Assembly (NCBI RefSeq): GCF_008327685.1
Contig: NZ_BDDE01000015.1
Location: forward strand, 62,001-126,000
Source: Actinomadura sp. K4S16
GTDB taxonomy: Bacteria; Actinomycetota; Actinomycetes; Streptosporangiales; Streptosporangiaceae
Reading direction: 5' to 3'
DNA: 64,000 nt
Shown piece by piece: positions 27,352 through 37,593 of this stretch. Position 1 is the first letter of the stretch. Each line of letters opens with the position of its first letter. Below the pieces are notes generated by a model that saw only the letters and a list, made by a program, of their open reading frames with translations, searched no databases and was not told the origin of the DNA. The translations under genes were made by a program, and so were the position numbers.

Positions 27352-28584
27352 GTGAGCACCATCAGTCACCAGACGCATCCCCTCACGCCAGGTACCGAGG
27401 ACAGGATCGACCTGCTCCTCATCGACGACGACCCCACCGACGTGCTCATGGTGGAGAAGATGCTCGCCGACAGCGGTCTGGACACGGAGATCACCGTGGC
27501 GAGCGACCTCGACTCCGCGCGGCGCATGCTGACGCGCCGCACCCAGTGCATCATCGTCGACCTCTCCACGCCCGGCATCGACCGGCTGGAGGGGCTGCAC
27601 CAGGTGCTCGCGTTCTCCGGCCCGGCCGCCGTCGTCGTGCTGACCGGCCTGGACGACGGCCGGCTCGGCGTCCGGGCGGTCGCCGCGGGCGCCGAGGACT
27701 ATCTGGTCAAGCAGGAGGTCGACGGGCCGCTGCTGGCCCGCGCGATCCGCTACGCCATCGAGCGCAAGCGCTCGGAGGAGACCGAGCGGCGGCTCGTCGA
27801 GGCCCGCATCCTCGGCCGCGAGAACGCCCGGCTGGAGCGCGGCCTGCTGCCGGTCCCGCTGATCGAGGACCCGTCCCTGCGGCACCACACCCGCTACCGG
27901 CCGGGCCGGCGGCGGGCGCTGCTCGGCGGCGACTTCTACGACACCGTGCAGACCGAGGGCGGCGCCGTCCACCTGATGATCGGGGACGTCTGCGGGCACG
28001 GCCCCGACGAGGCGGCCCTCGGCGTCCAGCTCCGGATGGCGTGGCGGACCCTCGTCCTCGCCGGGCACACCGGCGAGCAGCTCCTCGGCACCCTCGACAC
28101 CGTCCTCGGCCACGAGCGGCGCAGCGAGGAGATCTTCACCACCCTCTGCATGATCACTATCGCGCCGTCCCGGCGGACCGCCCGGATGCACCTGGCCGGC
28201 CATCCCGCGCCGCTGCTGTTCCGCGGGGCGCCGGGCGACGGCGGCGAGGTCGCGGCGCTCCCCGACTACGCGCACGGCCCGGCGCTCGGCCTCGTGCCCG
28301 GCGCGGAGTGGCCGACCACCGAGATCGACCTCGGCGAGTCCTGGGGCCTGATGCTCTACACCGACGGCCTGATCGAGGGACGGGTCGGCGACGGCTCCGA
28401 CCGGCTCGGCACCGAGGGCCTGGTCGACCTCGCCCGCGCCGCGCGCACCCGCGGCGCGGCCGGACGGTCGCTGATCGACGCGCTGGTGGGCGAGGTCGAG
28501 CGGCTCAACGGCGACGCCCTCACCGACGACCTCGCCGTCCTCCTGCTGTCGCGGCAGGCCGGCCACGACGGGTCCGGGCGCTGA
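27352..28584 (+). CDS. Response regulator fused to a SpoIIE-type PP2C phosphatase
   Basis: 410 residues. The receiver domain (about 18-135) has the acidic pocket IDDDP (D25-D27), phosphoacceptor D70 in CIIVDLSTPG, and K120 in YLVKQEV. A coiled linker (about 136-170) leads to the PP2C SpoIIE domain (about 185-400) with LGGDFYD, IGDVCGHGPDEAAL, HLAGHPAPLL, LMLYTDGLIEGR and the final DDLAVLLL. All metal-binding Asp positions appear present. Such proteins dephosphorylate anti-sigma factor antagonists (RsbU-like) on phosphorylation. No histidine kinase or anti-sigma gene is adjacent. GTG start. Confidence 0.9.
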   Translation: MSTISHQTHPLTPGTEDRIDLLLIDDDPTDVLMVEKMLADSGLDTEITVASDLDSARRMLTRRTQCIIVDLSTPGIDRLEGLHQVLAFSGPAAVVVLTGLDDGRLGVRAVAAGAEDYLVKQEVDGPLLARAIRYAIERKRSEETERRLVEARILGRENARLERGLLPVPLIEDPSLRHHTRYRPGRRRALLGGDFYDTVQTEGGAVHLMIGDVCGHGPDEAALGVQLRMAWRTLVLAGHTGEQLLGTLDTVLGHERRSEEIFTTLCMITIAPSRRTARMHLAGHPAPLLFRGAPGDGGEVAALPDYAHGPALGLVPGAEWPTTEIDLGESWGLMLYTDGLIEGRVGDGSDRLGTEGLVDLARAARTRGAAGRSLIDALVGEVERLNGDALTDDLAVLLLSRQAGHDGSGR

Positions 28585-28661
28585 TCGGGAACGCTGATCA
28601 CAAGCTCCTGACCTCAGTCAATGTCTTCTAGGTCACTCCCCGATGAGGTTCCCGCACCCGC

Positions 28662-28677
28662 TGTGAAGTCCCTCACC
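28662..28677. promoter_or_regulatory. CRP-like site upstream of the first sdh operon
   Basis: TGTGA-AGTCCC-TCACC matches the TGTGA-N6-TCACA consensus at 9 of 10 positions. It lies 112 bases before sdhC. A Crp/Fnr-family gene is 8 kb downstream at 36544. Confidence 0.45.
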
Positions 28678-28789
28678 CGGACGATTGTCACGGAACGGCC
28701 ACAAGGGCCTCGCCGCATGTGTTCATAGCCTGCGGCTATCGCCACAAGTGCGTTCATGACTTGGAACGAATCGCCGAACCGGACATAGC

Positions 28790-29488
28790 GTGCAGGTCGT
28801 GGCTATAGCGATACCTGCGATCTACCGGTCGACCGTCGGCAAGAAGGCCGTCATGGCCGTCACCGGCGGCATCCTCGTGCTGTACCTGGTCCTGCACATG
28901 ATCGGGAACCTGAAGATCTTCCTCGGCGCGGAGGACTTCAACCACTACGCGCACTGGCTGCGCACGATGGGCGAGCCCGCGGTCCCGTACCGGACCGTAC
29001 TGACGGTCATCGAGCTCGTGCTCGGCGTGTCGGTCGTCCTGCACATGTGGTCGGCGGTGTCGCTCGCGCGCCGCGCCTCGGCAGCCCGCCCCGTGAAGTA
29101 CCAGTCGCGCAAGAAGTCCCACGCGCAGGGCTATGCCGCCCGGACGATGCGGTACGGCGGCGTCATCATCGCCGTCTACGTCGTCTGGCACCTGCTGGAC
29201 CTCACGTTCTTCGCCCTGAACCCCAAGGGCGCCGACGCCACCCCCTACGAGCGGATGGTCGCCGACTTCGACCCGTCCCGCTGGTACATCACCGTCTGGT
29301 ACGTCGTCGCGGTCCTGCTCGTCGGCCTCCACCTCAACCACGGCATCTGGAGCGCGTTCCAGACGCTCGGAATGCGCGGCCCGCGCAGCCACAACGCCCT
29401 GCGGGGCCTCTCCGCGACCGTCGCCGCGCTGGTCACGCTCGGTTTCGTCGCCGTCCCCGTCTCCATCACCTTCGGATGGGTGAGCTGA
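28790..29488 (+). CDS. sdhC: Succinate dehydrogenase cytochrome b subunit (operon 1)
   Basis: 232 residues with five hydrophobic segments, the single-polypeptide membrane anchor that replaces separate SdhC and SdhD. The pattern STVGKKAVMAVTGGILVLYL, VLHMIGNLKIFLG and the histidines in VLHMW, WHLLDLTFF and LHLNHGIWSA fit the b-type diheme anchor of Bacillus/actinobacterial enzymes. It passes electrons from SdhB to menaquinone. The next gene starts 4 bases later. GTG start at 28790; a CRP-like site lies upstream. Confidence 0.9.
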   Translation: MQVVAIAIPAIYRSTVGKKAVMAVTGGILVLYLVLHMIGNLKIFLGAEDFNHYAHWLRTMGEPAVPYRTVLTVIELVLGVSVVLHMWSAVSLARRASAARPVKYQSRKKSHAQGYAARTMRYGGVIIAVYVVWHLLDLTFFALNPKGADATPYERMVADFDPSRWYITVWYVVAVLLVGLHLNHGIWSAFQTLGMRGPRSHNALRGLSATVAALVTLGFVAVPVSITFGWVS

Positions 29489-29492
29489 TCAC

Positions 29493-31445
<1,953 letters not shown>

Positions 31446-31447
31446 TC

Positions 31448-32200
31448 ATGAAGCTCACACTGCGCGTCTGGCGCCAGGGCGGCCCGCAGGACAAGGGCCG
31501 GATGGTCGAGTACAAGCTCGACGACGTCTCCCCGGACGCCTCGTTCCTGGAGATGCTGGACGTCCTCAACGAGAAGCTCATCGCCTCCGGCGAGGAGCCG
31601 ATCGCGTTCGACCACGACTGCCGCGAGGGCATCTGCGGCATGTGCTCGCTGGTCATCAACGGCACCCCGCACGGCCCGGAGCGCGCCACCACCACGTGCC
31701 AGCTCCACATGCGGAAGTTCAAGGACGGCGAGGTCATCGACGTCGAGCCGTGGCGGGCCAAGGCGTTCCCGGTCGTCAAGGACCTGGTCGTCGACCGGTC
31801 GGCGTTCGACCGGATGATCCAGGCGGGCGGCTACATCACCGCCCCGACCGGCACCGCGCCGGAGGCGCACTCGACGCCCGTCCCGAAGCCGGACGCCGAC
31901 CGCGCGTTCGAGGCCGCCGAGTGCATCGGCTGCGGCGCCTGCGTCGCGGCCTGCCCGAACGGCTCGGCCGCCCTGTTCCTCGGCGCCAAGGTCACCCACC
32001 TCGGTCTGATGCCGCAGGGCCAGCCCGAGCGCTGGGACCGCGTCGTGTCCATGCTGGAGACCCACGACGAGGAGGGCTTCGGCGGCTGCACCAACACCGG
32101 CGAGTGCACCGCCGCCTGCCCGAAGGGCATCCCGCTGGACGTCATCGGCCGGCTGAACCACGACTACCTGAAGGCGACCGCCGGCGGGAAGAAGCGGTAA
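31448..32200 (+). CDS. sdhB: Succinate dehydrogenase iron-sulfur subunit (operon 1)
   Basis: 250 residues. [2Fe-2S] ligands in CREGICGMCS with a distant TTTCQLH, then CIGCGACVAACPNG and CTNTGECTAACPKGIP for the [4Fe-4S] and [3Fe-4S] centres. It carries electrons from the flavoprotein to the membrane anchor. Ends the operon, followed by a perfect hairpin terminator. Confidence 0.95.
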   Translation: MKLTLRVWRQGGPQDKGRMVEYKLDDVSPDASFLEMLDVLNEKLIASGEEPIAFDHDCREGICGMCSLVINGTPHGPERATTTCQLHMRKFKDGEVIDVEPWRAKAFPVVKDLVVDRSAFDRMIQAGGYITAPTGTAPEAHSTPVPKPDADRAFEAAECIGCGACVAACPNGSAALFLGAKVTHLGLMPQGQPERWDRVVSMLETHDEEGFGGCTNTGECTAACPKGIPLDVIGRLNHDYLKATAGGKKR

Positions 32201-32217
32201 CCGCGCCCCCTGTTCTC

Positions 32218-32245
32218 GGTCCCGCCCGGAGTACCGGGCGGGACC
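32218..32245 (+). terminator. Terminator of sdh operon 1
   Basis: A perfect 12-bp stem GGTCCCGCCCGG/CCGGGCGGGACC with an AGTA loop, followed by GTTCTAATG. Begins 17 bases after sdhB. Confidence 0.85.
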
Positions 32246-32261
32246 GTTCTAATGTGGCCGC

Positions 32262-32999
32262 ATGACGATCACTTTGCTGCCCTACCACCAGGACGAACGG
32301 CTCCCCGACGCCTCCTTCCCCCTCCCCGGTCACGACGTCGTCGCGGTGGAGCCCGAACTCCCCGACGGCGACGTCTGGCAGCGCGTCGCGGCCCTGTTCG
32401 AACCGGTCGCGGCCGAGGTCGCCGGGCAGATCGGCAGGGGCTCGATGCCGCGTGTGGTCTGCCTGACCGCCGAGGCCGTCCTCGCGGGCGTGCAGAAGGC
32501 CGGGGTGGACGCCGCCATCGTCTGGTTCGACGCGCACGGCGACGTCCACACCACGGAGAGCTCGACGTCCGGCTACATCGGCGGGATGCCGCTCCGGCAG
32601 ATCCTCGGCGCCGACACCGCCCTGCTCGCCGACCGGCTCGGCCTGCGCACGCTGGCGGAGGACCGGGCCGTCCTGGTGGACGCCCGCGACCTCGACCCGG
32701 CCGAGGCGGAGTTCCTCGCGTCCTCGCAGGTGAGGCGCTGCACGGTCGACGACGTGACGCTGCCTCCCGGGCCGCTGGTGCTGCACATCGACGTGGACGT
32801 CATCGACGCCGCCGACCTGCCCGGGCTGAAGTTCCCCGTGGGCGGCGGGCCGTCCTACGACGCGGTCGTCGCGTCCGTCCGGCGGATCATGGCGACCGGC
32901 CGCGTGGCCGCGCTGGACATCGCCTGCCCCTGGCATCCGCCTCAGGACGGGGACGGCGACGTCCGCGCCCGATTGCTGAAGGATCTCCTGACCGCCTGA
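32262..32999 (+). CDS. Arginase/agmatinase family protein, atypical
   Basis: 245 residues. Two of the three ureohydrolase metal motifs are present: WFDAHGDVHT (DAHxD) and HIDVDVIDAADLPG (DxDxxD). The first one, GGDHS, which supplies a manganese-binding histidine, is replaced by VCLTAEAV. The protein is also shorter than most arginases (about 300). So it probably hydrolyses an amidine such as agmatine or formiminoglutamate with altered metal site, or is inactive. It starts just after the sdh terminator. An ornithine aminotransferase is encoded at 13299 but is not adjacent. Confidence 0.7.
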   Translation: MTITLLPYHQDERLPDASFPLPGHDVVAVEPELPDGDVWQRVAALFEPVAAEVAGQIGRGSMPRVVCLTAEAVLAGVQKAGVDAAIVWFDAHGDVHTTESSTSGYIGGMPLRQILGADTALLADRLGLRTLAEDRAVLVDARDLDPAEAEFLASSQVRRCTVDDVTLPPGPLVLHIDVDVIDAADLPGLKFPVGGGPSYDAVVASVRRIMATGRVAALDIACPWHPPQDGDGDVRARLLKDLLTA

Positions 33000-33081
33000 C
33001 GACGAGCGCGCGCCGGGTCCCCGAACCGCTTCGACATGCGGTGATCTTGCCGTAGCATGCTCACGCACATGCATGAGGGGG

Positions 33082-33110
33082 TGCATATGCATGGGCTGAT
33101 GCACTGTGCA
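33082..33110. promoter_or_regulatory. Cluster of small palindromes around the start of the cyclase-like gene
   Basis: TGCATATGCA (33082-33091) is a perfect 10-bp palindrome that contains the ATG at 33087, and TGCAC-T-GTGCA (33100-33110) is a second one; ATGCAT also occurs at 33069. They overlap the ribosome site and start codons. They may be an operator or an mRNA hairpin masking the start. Confidence 0.35.
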
Positions 33111-34856
33111 AGCGGAGCGGGTCCGGCGGTGCACCGGACGATCCTCTGCCTTGACGTCGAGGGCTACGGGCGCCGCACCAACGGGGACCAGCTCGCCGTC
33201 CGGGCGGGCTTATACGGCGCCCTGCGAAGGGCCCTCGCCGACTCCGGCGTGCCCGCGTCCTCCTGCTACTGCGAGGACCGGGGCGACGGAGCCATGATCC
33301 TCATCAGGCCGGACGTGCCGAAGGAGCGGGTGGCCGGCCCGTTCCCGGCGCGGCTGGCCGCCCTGATCGAACGGCACAACGGCGGCGCCCCGCCGGGCGC
33401 CCGCATCCGGGTGCGCGTCGCCGTGCACGCCGGCGAGGTCCACCACGACGACCACGGCGTGGCCGGCACCGCGATCAACAAGGCGTTCCGGCTGCTGTCG
33501 GCGCCCCCGCTCAAGGACGCGCTGCGCACCTCCCCCGGCGTCCTGGCGCTGATCACCTCCGGCTGGTTCTTCGAGGAGGTCGTGCGGCAGAACCCCGCGT
33601 GCCTCGCGGCCGCCTTCCGGCCCGCGCACGTCGCCGTCAAGGAGCTCCGCGAGCGGGCCTGGATGCGGCTGCCGGAGACCTGGCCGCATGCGGACACCGA
33701 CCGGGACCGCCGACTCCTCGCCCTCCACCCCGGCGCGGAGATCTCCGTCCCGGCCGCGGCGGCCCTCCTCGACGTCCCGGACGCCGAGGCGCGCGTCCTG
33801 CTCGACGGCCTCGGCCTGGTGGAGCACGCCGAGGGCCGGTACGGCGTGCCCGTCCCCGACGGCGGGCCCGGCCTCGCGCCTGGCGAGCGCTCCGCCGCCG
33901 TCCGCCGCGTCCTCGGCTGGTACCTGGGCACCGCCGACAACGCGCGCCGCCTGCTGTGCCCGGACCGCGTCACCGCGGCGCTGGCGCTGCCGGGCGAACC
34001 GGGCCGCGCCCTCTCCTTCGCCTCCGCGGACGAGGCCCGGCACTGGTGCGAGACCGAGCGGCACAACCTGGTCGCCGCCGCACGCGCCGCCGCCGACGAG
34101 GGCCACCACGACATCGCCTGGCGGCTCCCGCTCGCCCTGTGGACGTTCTTCTTCCTCCGCACCGCCTGGACCGACTGGTACGAGGCGCTCCGCACCGGCC
34201 TCGCGTCCGCCCGCGTCCTCGGCGACGACCGCGGCATCGCCTACGCGCTCGGCGGCCTCGGCTACGCCTGCCAGAGCCGCTGGCGGTTCGAGGAGTCCGC
34301 GGAGCTGTTCACCGCGGCGTGCAAGGTGTTCTCCCGGCTCGGCGACGTCCGGGGCGAGGCGTGGGCCCTGCACGGGCTCGGCTATGCCTGCCGCCGCCTC
34401 CAGCGATACCGCGAGGCCGTCGCCCACCACCGCCGCTCCATGCTGCTGGCCGGCCTGCTGGGCGACCGCCGCAACATGGGGCGCGCGCTGACCGGCCTCG
34501 GCTACGCCTATGCCGGGCTCGCCGACTTCGGCTCGTCGCTGGACCACTTCGAGCAGGCCCACGACCTCGCGCTCGACGCCGACGGGCGCACTCTCGGCTG
34601 GGCCCTGCACGGGCTCGGCTACGCCCACCACGGCCTGCGCCGCCTGCACACCGCCATCGTCCACTACGAGAAGGCGCTGGAGGTCTTCCGCGAGTTCGGC
34701 GACCGACCGGGCCAGGGCGAGACCCTCTACAACCTCGGCCGCGCCCACATGCAGATGTCCCGCCCGGACGCCGCCCGCGACTGCTGGATGCGCGCCCTCG
34801 CCATCTTCGAGGACCTCCAGACCCCGCAGACCCGATCAGAGATCATGACGGGATGA
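33087..34856 (+). CDS. Nucleotidyl cyclase-like domain fused to TPR repeats
   Basis: 589 residues from the ATG at 33087, which has GAGGGGG 5 bases upstream; earlier in-frame ATGs exist at 33057 and 33069. The N-terminal domain (about 15-180) resembles class III cyclases: LCLDVEGYG (metal Asp D23), EDRGDGAMIL (D67), VHAGEV and GTAINKAFRL (N131, R135). The metal and transition-state residues are therefore present, but activity is unproven. A helical linker (about 215-300) follows, then five TPR units from about 385 with a repeated LGGLGYA/LHGLGYA core. Likely a cytoplasmic signalling or scaffold protein. Translationally coupled to the next gene (ATGA overlap). Confidence 0.75.
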   Translation: MHGLMHCASGAGPAVHRTILCLDVEGYGRRTNGDQLAVRAGLYGALRRALADSGVPASSCYCEDRGDGAMILIRPDVPKERVAGPFPARLAALIERHNGGAPPGARIRVRVAVHAGEVHHDDHGVAGTAINKAFRLLSAPPLKDALRTSPGVLALITSGWFFEEVVRQNPACLAAAFRPAHVAVKELRERAWMRLPETWPHADTDRDRRLLALHPGAEISVPAAAALLDVPDAEARVLLDGLGLVEHAEGRYGVPVPDGGPGLAPGERSAAVRRVLGWYLGTADNARRLLCPDRVTAALALPGEPGRALSFASADEARHWCETERHNLVAAARAAADEGHHDIAWRLPLALWTFFFLRTAWTDWYEALRTGLASARVLGDDRGIAYALGGLGYACQSRWRFEESAELFTAACKVFSRLGDVRGEAWALHGLGYACRRLQRYREAVAHHRRSMLLAGLLGDRRNMGRALTGLGYAYAGLADFGSSLDHFEQAHDLALDADGRTLGWALHGLGYAHHGLRRLHTAIVHYEKALEVFREFGDRPGQGETLYNLGRAHMQMSRPDAARDCWMRALAIFEDLQTPQTRSEIMTG

Positions 34857-35434
34857 CCCTCCAGCAGCACATGCGCCGGGCCGCCGAAGACTCCCTGCTC
34901 TCGTTCCCCGAGGCCCTCCGCCCCGACATCTACGTCATCTCGCTCCGGATCTCGCACGGCGAGTTCTCGACCGTCCACGGGCTGCCCGACTACCCCTACG
35001 ACCCGTACATGGCGATCGGCTACAACACCGAGAGCAACGTCCGGCGCAACCTCGAAGGCTCCGCCGACCCGCTGGAGGTGCGCTGGAGCTACGCCTACAT
35101 GCTGCTGGAGGAGGCGGGCCCGGCCGGCCACCACCCCGCCGACCCGGAGGGCACCGCCCTCTACCTGGACGAGGTGAAGCGCCTCGGCCTCTGGTACGAG
35201 CCCGGCGAGGACGCGGAGGACGAGCGGGACGAACGGCTCTGCGCCCACTTCGACGACCTCTGCGTCGGCGCCGCGCGGCACCTGCACTCCAGCGGCCTCG
35301 TCCAGAAGGTGCTGGGCCGCGAGGTGCCGATCGTCCTGTTCGACATGTTCCGCATCATCGAACCCGACGCCACCCAGGCCGCCAACCCGCCCCACCTCGT
35401 CCCCGCCGACTACCTGACCCTCCAGCAGGGCTGA
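34853..35434 (+). CDS. Uncharacterised protein coupled to the cyclase-TPR gene
   Basis: 193 residues. Overlaps the preceding gene by 4 bases (ATGA), so the two are one unit. Contains IYVISLRISHGEFSTVHGLP, then YDPYMAIGYNTESNVRR and PLEVRWSYAYMLLEEAG, a pattern seen in small immunity-type or DUF4303-like proteins, but I cannot assign a family with confidence. Acidic, no membrane segment. Possibly a partner or regulator of the cyclase-TPR protein. Confidence 0.7.
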   Translation: MTLQQHMRRAAEDSLLSFPEALRPDIYVISLRISHGEFSTVHGLPDYPYDPYMAIGYNTESNVRRNLEGSADPLEVRWSYAYMLLEEAGPAGHHPADPEGTALYLDEVKRLGLWYEPGEDAEDERDERLCAHFDDLCVGAARHLHSSGLVQKVLGREVPIVLFDMFRIIEPDATQAANPPHLVPADYLTLQQG

Positions 35435-35481
35435 ACCGGAGGGCATGGCGGACGGTTGGCATGGTGGCCGACCGGCTCTGG

Positions 35482-36483
35482 CTAGGCGCTGACGAGGGTC
35501 TCCACGCCGGCGGGGAGGGTGCCGGCGAGGCCGGCTTCCACGAGGAACGTCTGGAGGGTCTCCTGGAACGCGCGGGCGGCGTGGGTGAGTTCGACGTCCT
35601 TGCGGTGGGCCAGGGCGATGGTGCGGAGCAGGCCGGGGCCGTGGCGGCCGCGGCGCGCCTCCTCGTCGGCCAGGACGAGCGGGGTCCCGCGCAGACCGGG
35701 GCGTCCGGCCAGCACCATGCTGGGGACGACCGCGATGCCGAGCCCGACCTCCACGAAGCGCAGGACGGCGTCCATCTCGCCGCCCTCGACCGCGAACCTC
35801 GGCTCGAACCCCGCCGCGCGGCAGGCGCTGATGGTCGCCTCGCGCAGGTCGTACCCGGGACGGAACATCACCAGCGGGCGGTTCTGCAGGTCCTCGATGC
35901 GCAGGTACGAGCGGCGCGGGAGCTGCGCGGCCTTCGGGGAGCGCTCCGCCGCGCCCGGCTCGGGGCACGCCGGAGAGGCCACCACCAGGTGCTCGCGCAG
36001 GATCGGGATCGTGTCCAGCGGCGGGTCGCCGTGCAGCGGGAGGATGACCAGGGCCATGTCCAGCGAGCCGCGCGTCAGCTCCCGGACGAGGTCGCGTGAG
36101 CCGCCCTCCTCGACGATGAGCTGGATCCCCGGATACGCGTCGTGGAAGCGGCGCAGGACGTCCGCCAGCAGGCCCGCGCACAGGGACGGCGTCGCGCCGA
36201 GCCGCACCCGCCCGCGTTTGAGGCCCACCAGCTCCTGCACTTCGAGGCGGGCCGTGTCGACGTCGGCCAGTATGCGCTTCGCCAGCGGCAGCAGCGCCTC
36301 ACCGGCCGGCGTGAGGGTGATGTTCCCCCGGGCGCGGCTGAACAGCGAGACGTTCAGCTCGTTCTCCAGCGCGCGGATCTGCTTGGACAGCGACGGCTGC
36401 GCGACGCGCAGCAGCTCGGCGGCCTGTGTGAAGTGGCGTACCTCGGCGACCGCGACGAAATAGGAGAGCTGCTGCAACTGCAT
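35482..36483 (-). CDS. LysR family transcriptional regulator
   Basis: 333 residues. Helix-turn-helix in about 1-60 (LQQLSYFVAVAEVRHFTQAA, LLRVAQPSLSKQIRALENEL), followed by the periplasmic-binding-like effector domain (about 90-300: LGATPSLCAGLLADVLRRFH, GIAVVPSMVL). Longer than usual by a short insert near 185-200. It lies 60 bases downstream of the crp-like gene on the same strand and between the two sdh operons. Target unknown. Confidence 0.9.
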   Translation of the reverse strand: MQLQQLSYFVAVAEVRHFTQAAELLRVAQPSLSKQIRALENELNVSLFSRARGNITLTPAGEALLPLAKRILADVDTARLEVQELVGLKRGRVRLGATPSLCAGLLADVLRRFHDAYPGIQLIVEEGGSRDLVRELTRGSLDMALVILPLHGDPPLDTIPILREHLVVASPACPEPGAAERSPKAAQLPRRSYLRIEDLQNRPLVMFRPGYDLREATISACRAAGFEPRFAVEGGEMDAVLRFVEVGLGIAVVPSMVLAGRPGLRGTPLVLADEEARRGRHGPGLLRTIALAHRKDVELTHAARAFQETLQTFLVEAGLAGTLPAGVETLVSA

Positions 36484-36543
36484 CCTGCACAGCGTACGGG
36501 TCGCCTCGCGATCCGACCGGCACCGGGGCGCCGCCCGGTGGCC

Positions 36544-37254
36544 TCAGCGCGCGTGGCGGCGTAAGGCCTGGAGGTCGTGGACGATGAGGCGGCGGCGGCC
36601 CGTCTCGATCCAGCCGTGCCGGCGCAGCGTGCGCAGCGCCTTGCTGACCGCCTCGCGGGACGCGCCCACCCAGCCCGCCAGCTCCTCCTGCGACAGGTTC
36701 AGCGTGATCCGGACGCTCTCGCCGCCCGCCCCCGCCGCCGCCTGCGTGCCCGTCCGGCGGTCGTAGGGGACCCCGAACCGCTCCGCCAGTTCGACGAGGC
36801 GCTGCGCCACCCGTCCCGTCGCGTCGAACATGCCGAACTCGACGCGCTTGCGGTCGGCGTCGCGCCAGCGCTGGCACAGCATCCGCATGATGAGGATGGA
36901 GACGCGTCCGTGGGCCTGCAGGAACGCCATGAACTCGTCGGCCGTGACCGCGAGCGCCCGCACCGGTTCGAGCGCCGTGACCGTCGCCGACCGGGGCAGC
37001 CCGTCGATCGCGGCGACCTCGCCGAGCAGCGCCCCCGGGCCGCGCACCGCGAGCAGCGTCTCGCCGCCCAGCTCGCGGTAGGAGCACGCCTTGACCCGGC
37101 CCTGCAGCAGCACCGCCACCCAGCCGGGCTCCTCCCCCTCGATGAAGAGCGTCTCCCCCCGGTCGAAGTCGCGGACGCGGCCGCGTGCCGCCAGCTCCTC
37201 GCGTTCCGCCGGGGTGAGCTCGGCGAGGAACGAGCCCGGTTCGAGGGCGCTCAT
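36544..37254 (-). CDS. Crp/Fnr family transcriptional regulator
   Basis: 236 residues from the ATG at 37254; a GTG 9 bases upstream is possible. A cyclic-nucleotide-binding-like beta roll (about 10-125: EGEEPGWVAVLLQGRVKACS, GPGALLGEVAAIDGLPRSAT) is followed by a long helix and a winged helix. The recognition helix GASREAVSKAL keeps the Arg and Glu that contact TGTGA in E. coli CRP. No Fnr cysteines. CRP-like sites are found upstream of both sdh operons, which flank this gene, so it is a good candidate for their regulator. The consensus cAMP-contacting RxS is absent at the usual place (PRSAT is similar). Confidence 0.88.
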   Translation of the reverse strand: MSALEPGSFLAELTPAEREELAARGRVRDFDRGETLFIEGEEPGWVAVLLQGRVKACSYRELGGETLLAVRGPGALLGEVAAIDGLPRSATVTALEPVRALAVTADEFMAFLQAHGRVSILIMRMLCQRWRDADRKRVEFGMFDATGRVAQRLVELAERFGVPYDRRTGTQAAAGAGGESVRITLNLSQEELAGWVGASREAVSKALRTLRRHGWIETGRRRLIVHDLQALRRHAR

Positions 37255-37339
37255 GCCCACCACGCTAAAGGGCCTGGAGCGTTCCCGCCTCCCGGGAAAG
37301 AATCACGGTTCAATCACGCGTTGTGTGCACTTATCCCTA

Positions 37340-37353
37340 CTCGAACGTTCGAG
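37340..37353. promoter_or_regulatory. 14-bp perfect palindrome upstream of crp-like gene
   Basis: CTCGAACGTTCGAG. Placed upstream of the crp-like gene and downstream of the opposing sdh operon. Typical size of a dimeric repressor operator; regulator unknown. Confidence 0.4.
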
Positions 37354-37523
37354 GGTGCGCCAGTGTTGGACACGGCGTGTTCGGCCGGGCGGTCGTCCAG
37401 GCGTTCACGGCGTTCACGGGGAACGGCGGAACGGCGGGCGGCGGGCCGGGGGCACGCCGCCCGCCGGGCCACGGGAGCGCCGCACGCCAGAGCGTCGCCC
37501 CCGTGACGGGAAGCGGCGGAAAA

Positions 37524-37566
37524 CGCGAACGCCCCCCGTCGCGCGGGGCGGCGGGGGACGTTCGCG
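37524..37566 (-). terminator. Terminator of sdh operon 2
   Basis: CGCGAACGCCCCCCG pairs with CGGGGGACGTTCGCG (14 of 15 positions) around a 13-base loop, 28 bases after the sdhB stop codon. Confidence 0.75.
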
Positions 37567-37593
37567 AAACTCCCTGCGGACGGCTCTGCGCGA

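Larger units (their letters stand above)
37264..37593. other. Intergenic region of 330 bases between crp and sdh operon 2
   Basis: Contains the crp promoter, a 14-bp perfect palindrome CTCGAACGTTCGAG (37340-37353), about 77 bases upstream of crp, and the terminator of sdh operon 2 (37524-37566). The central part is G/C-rich with direct CGTTCACGG repeats. No gene or RNA was recognised. Confidence 0.5.

Noticed and set aside
28662..28677. Rex (NADH sensor) site upstream of sdh operon 1
   Set aside because: TGTGAA is present but the second half-site fits the CRP-type spacing better than Rex (TTCACA), and no rex gene is in the window.
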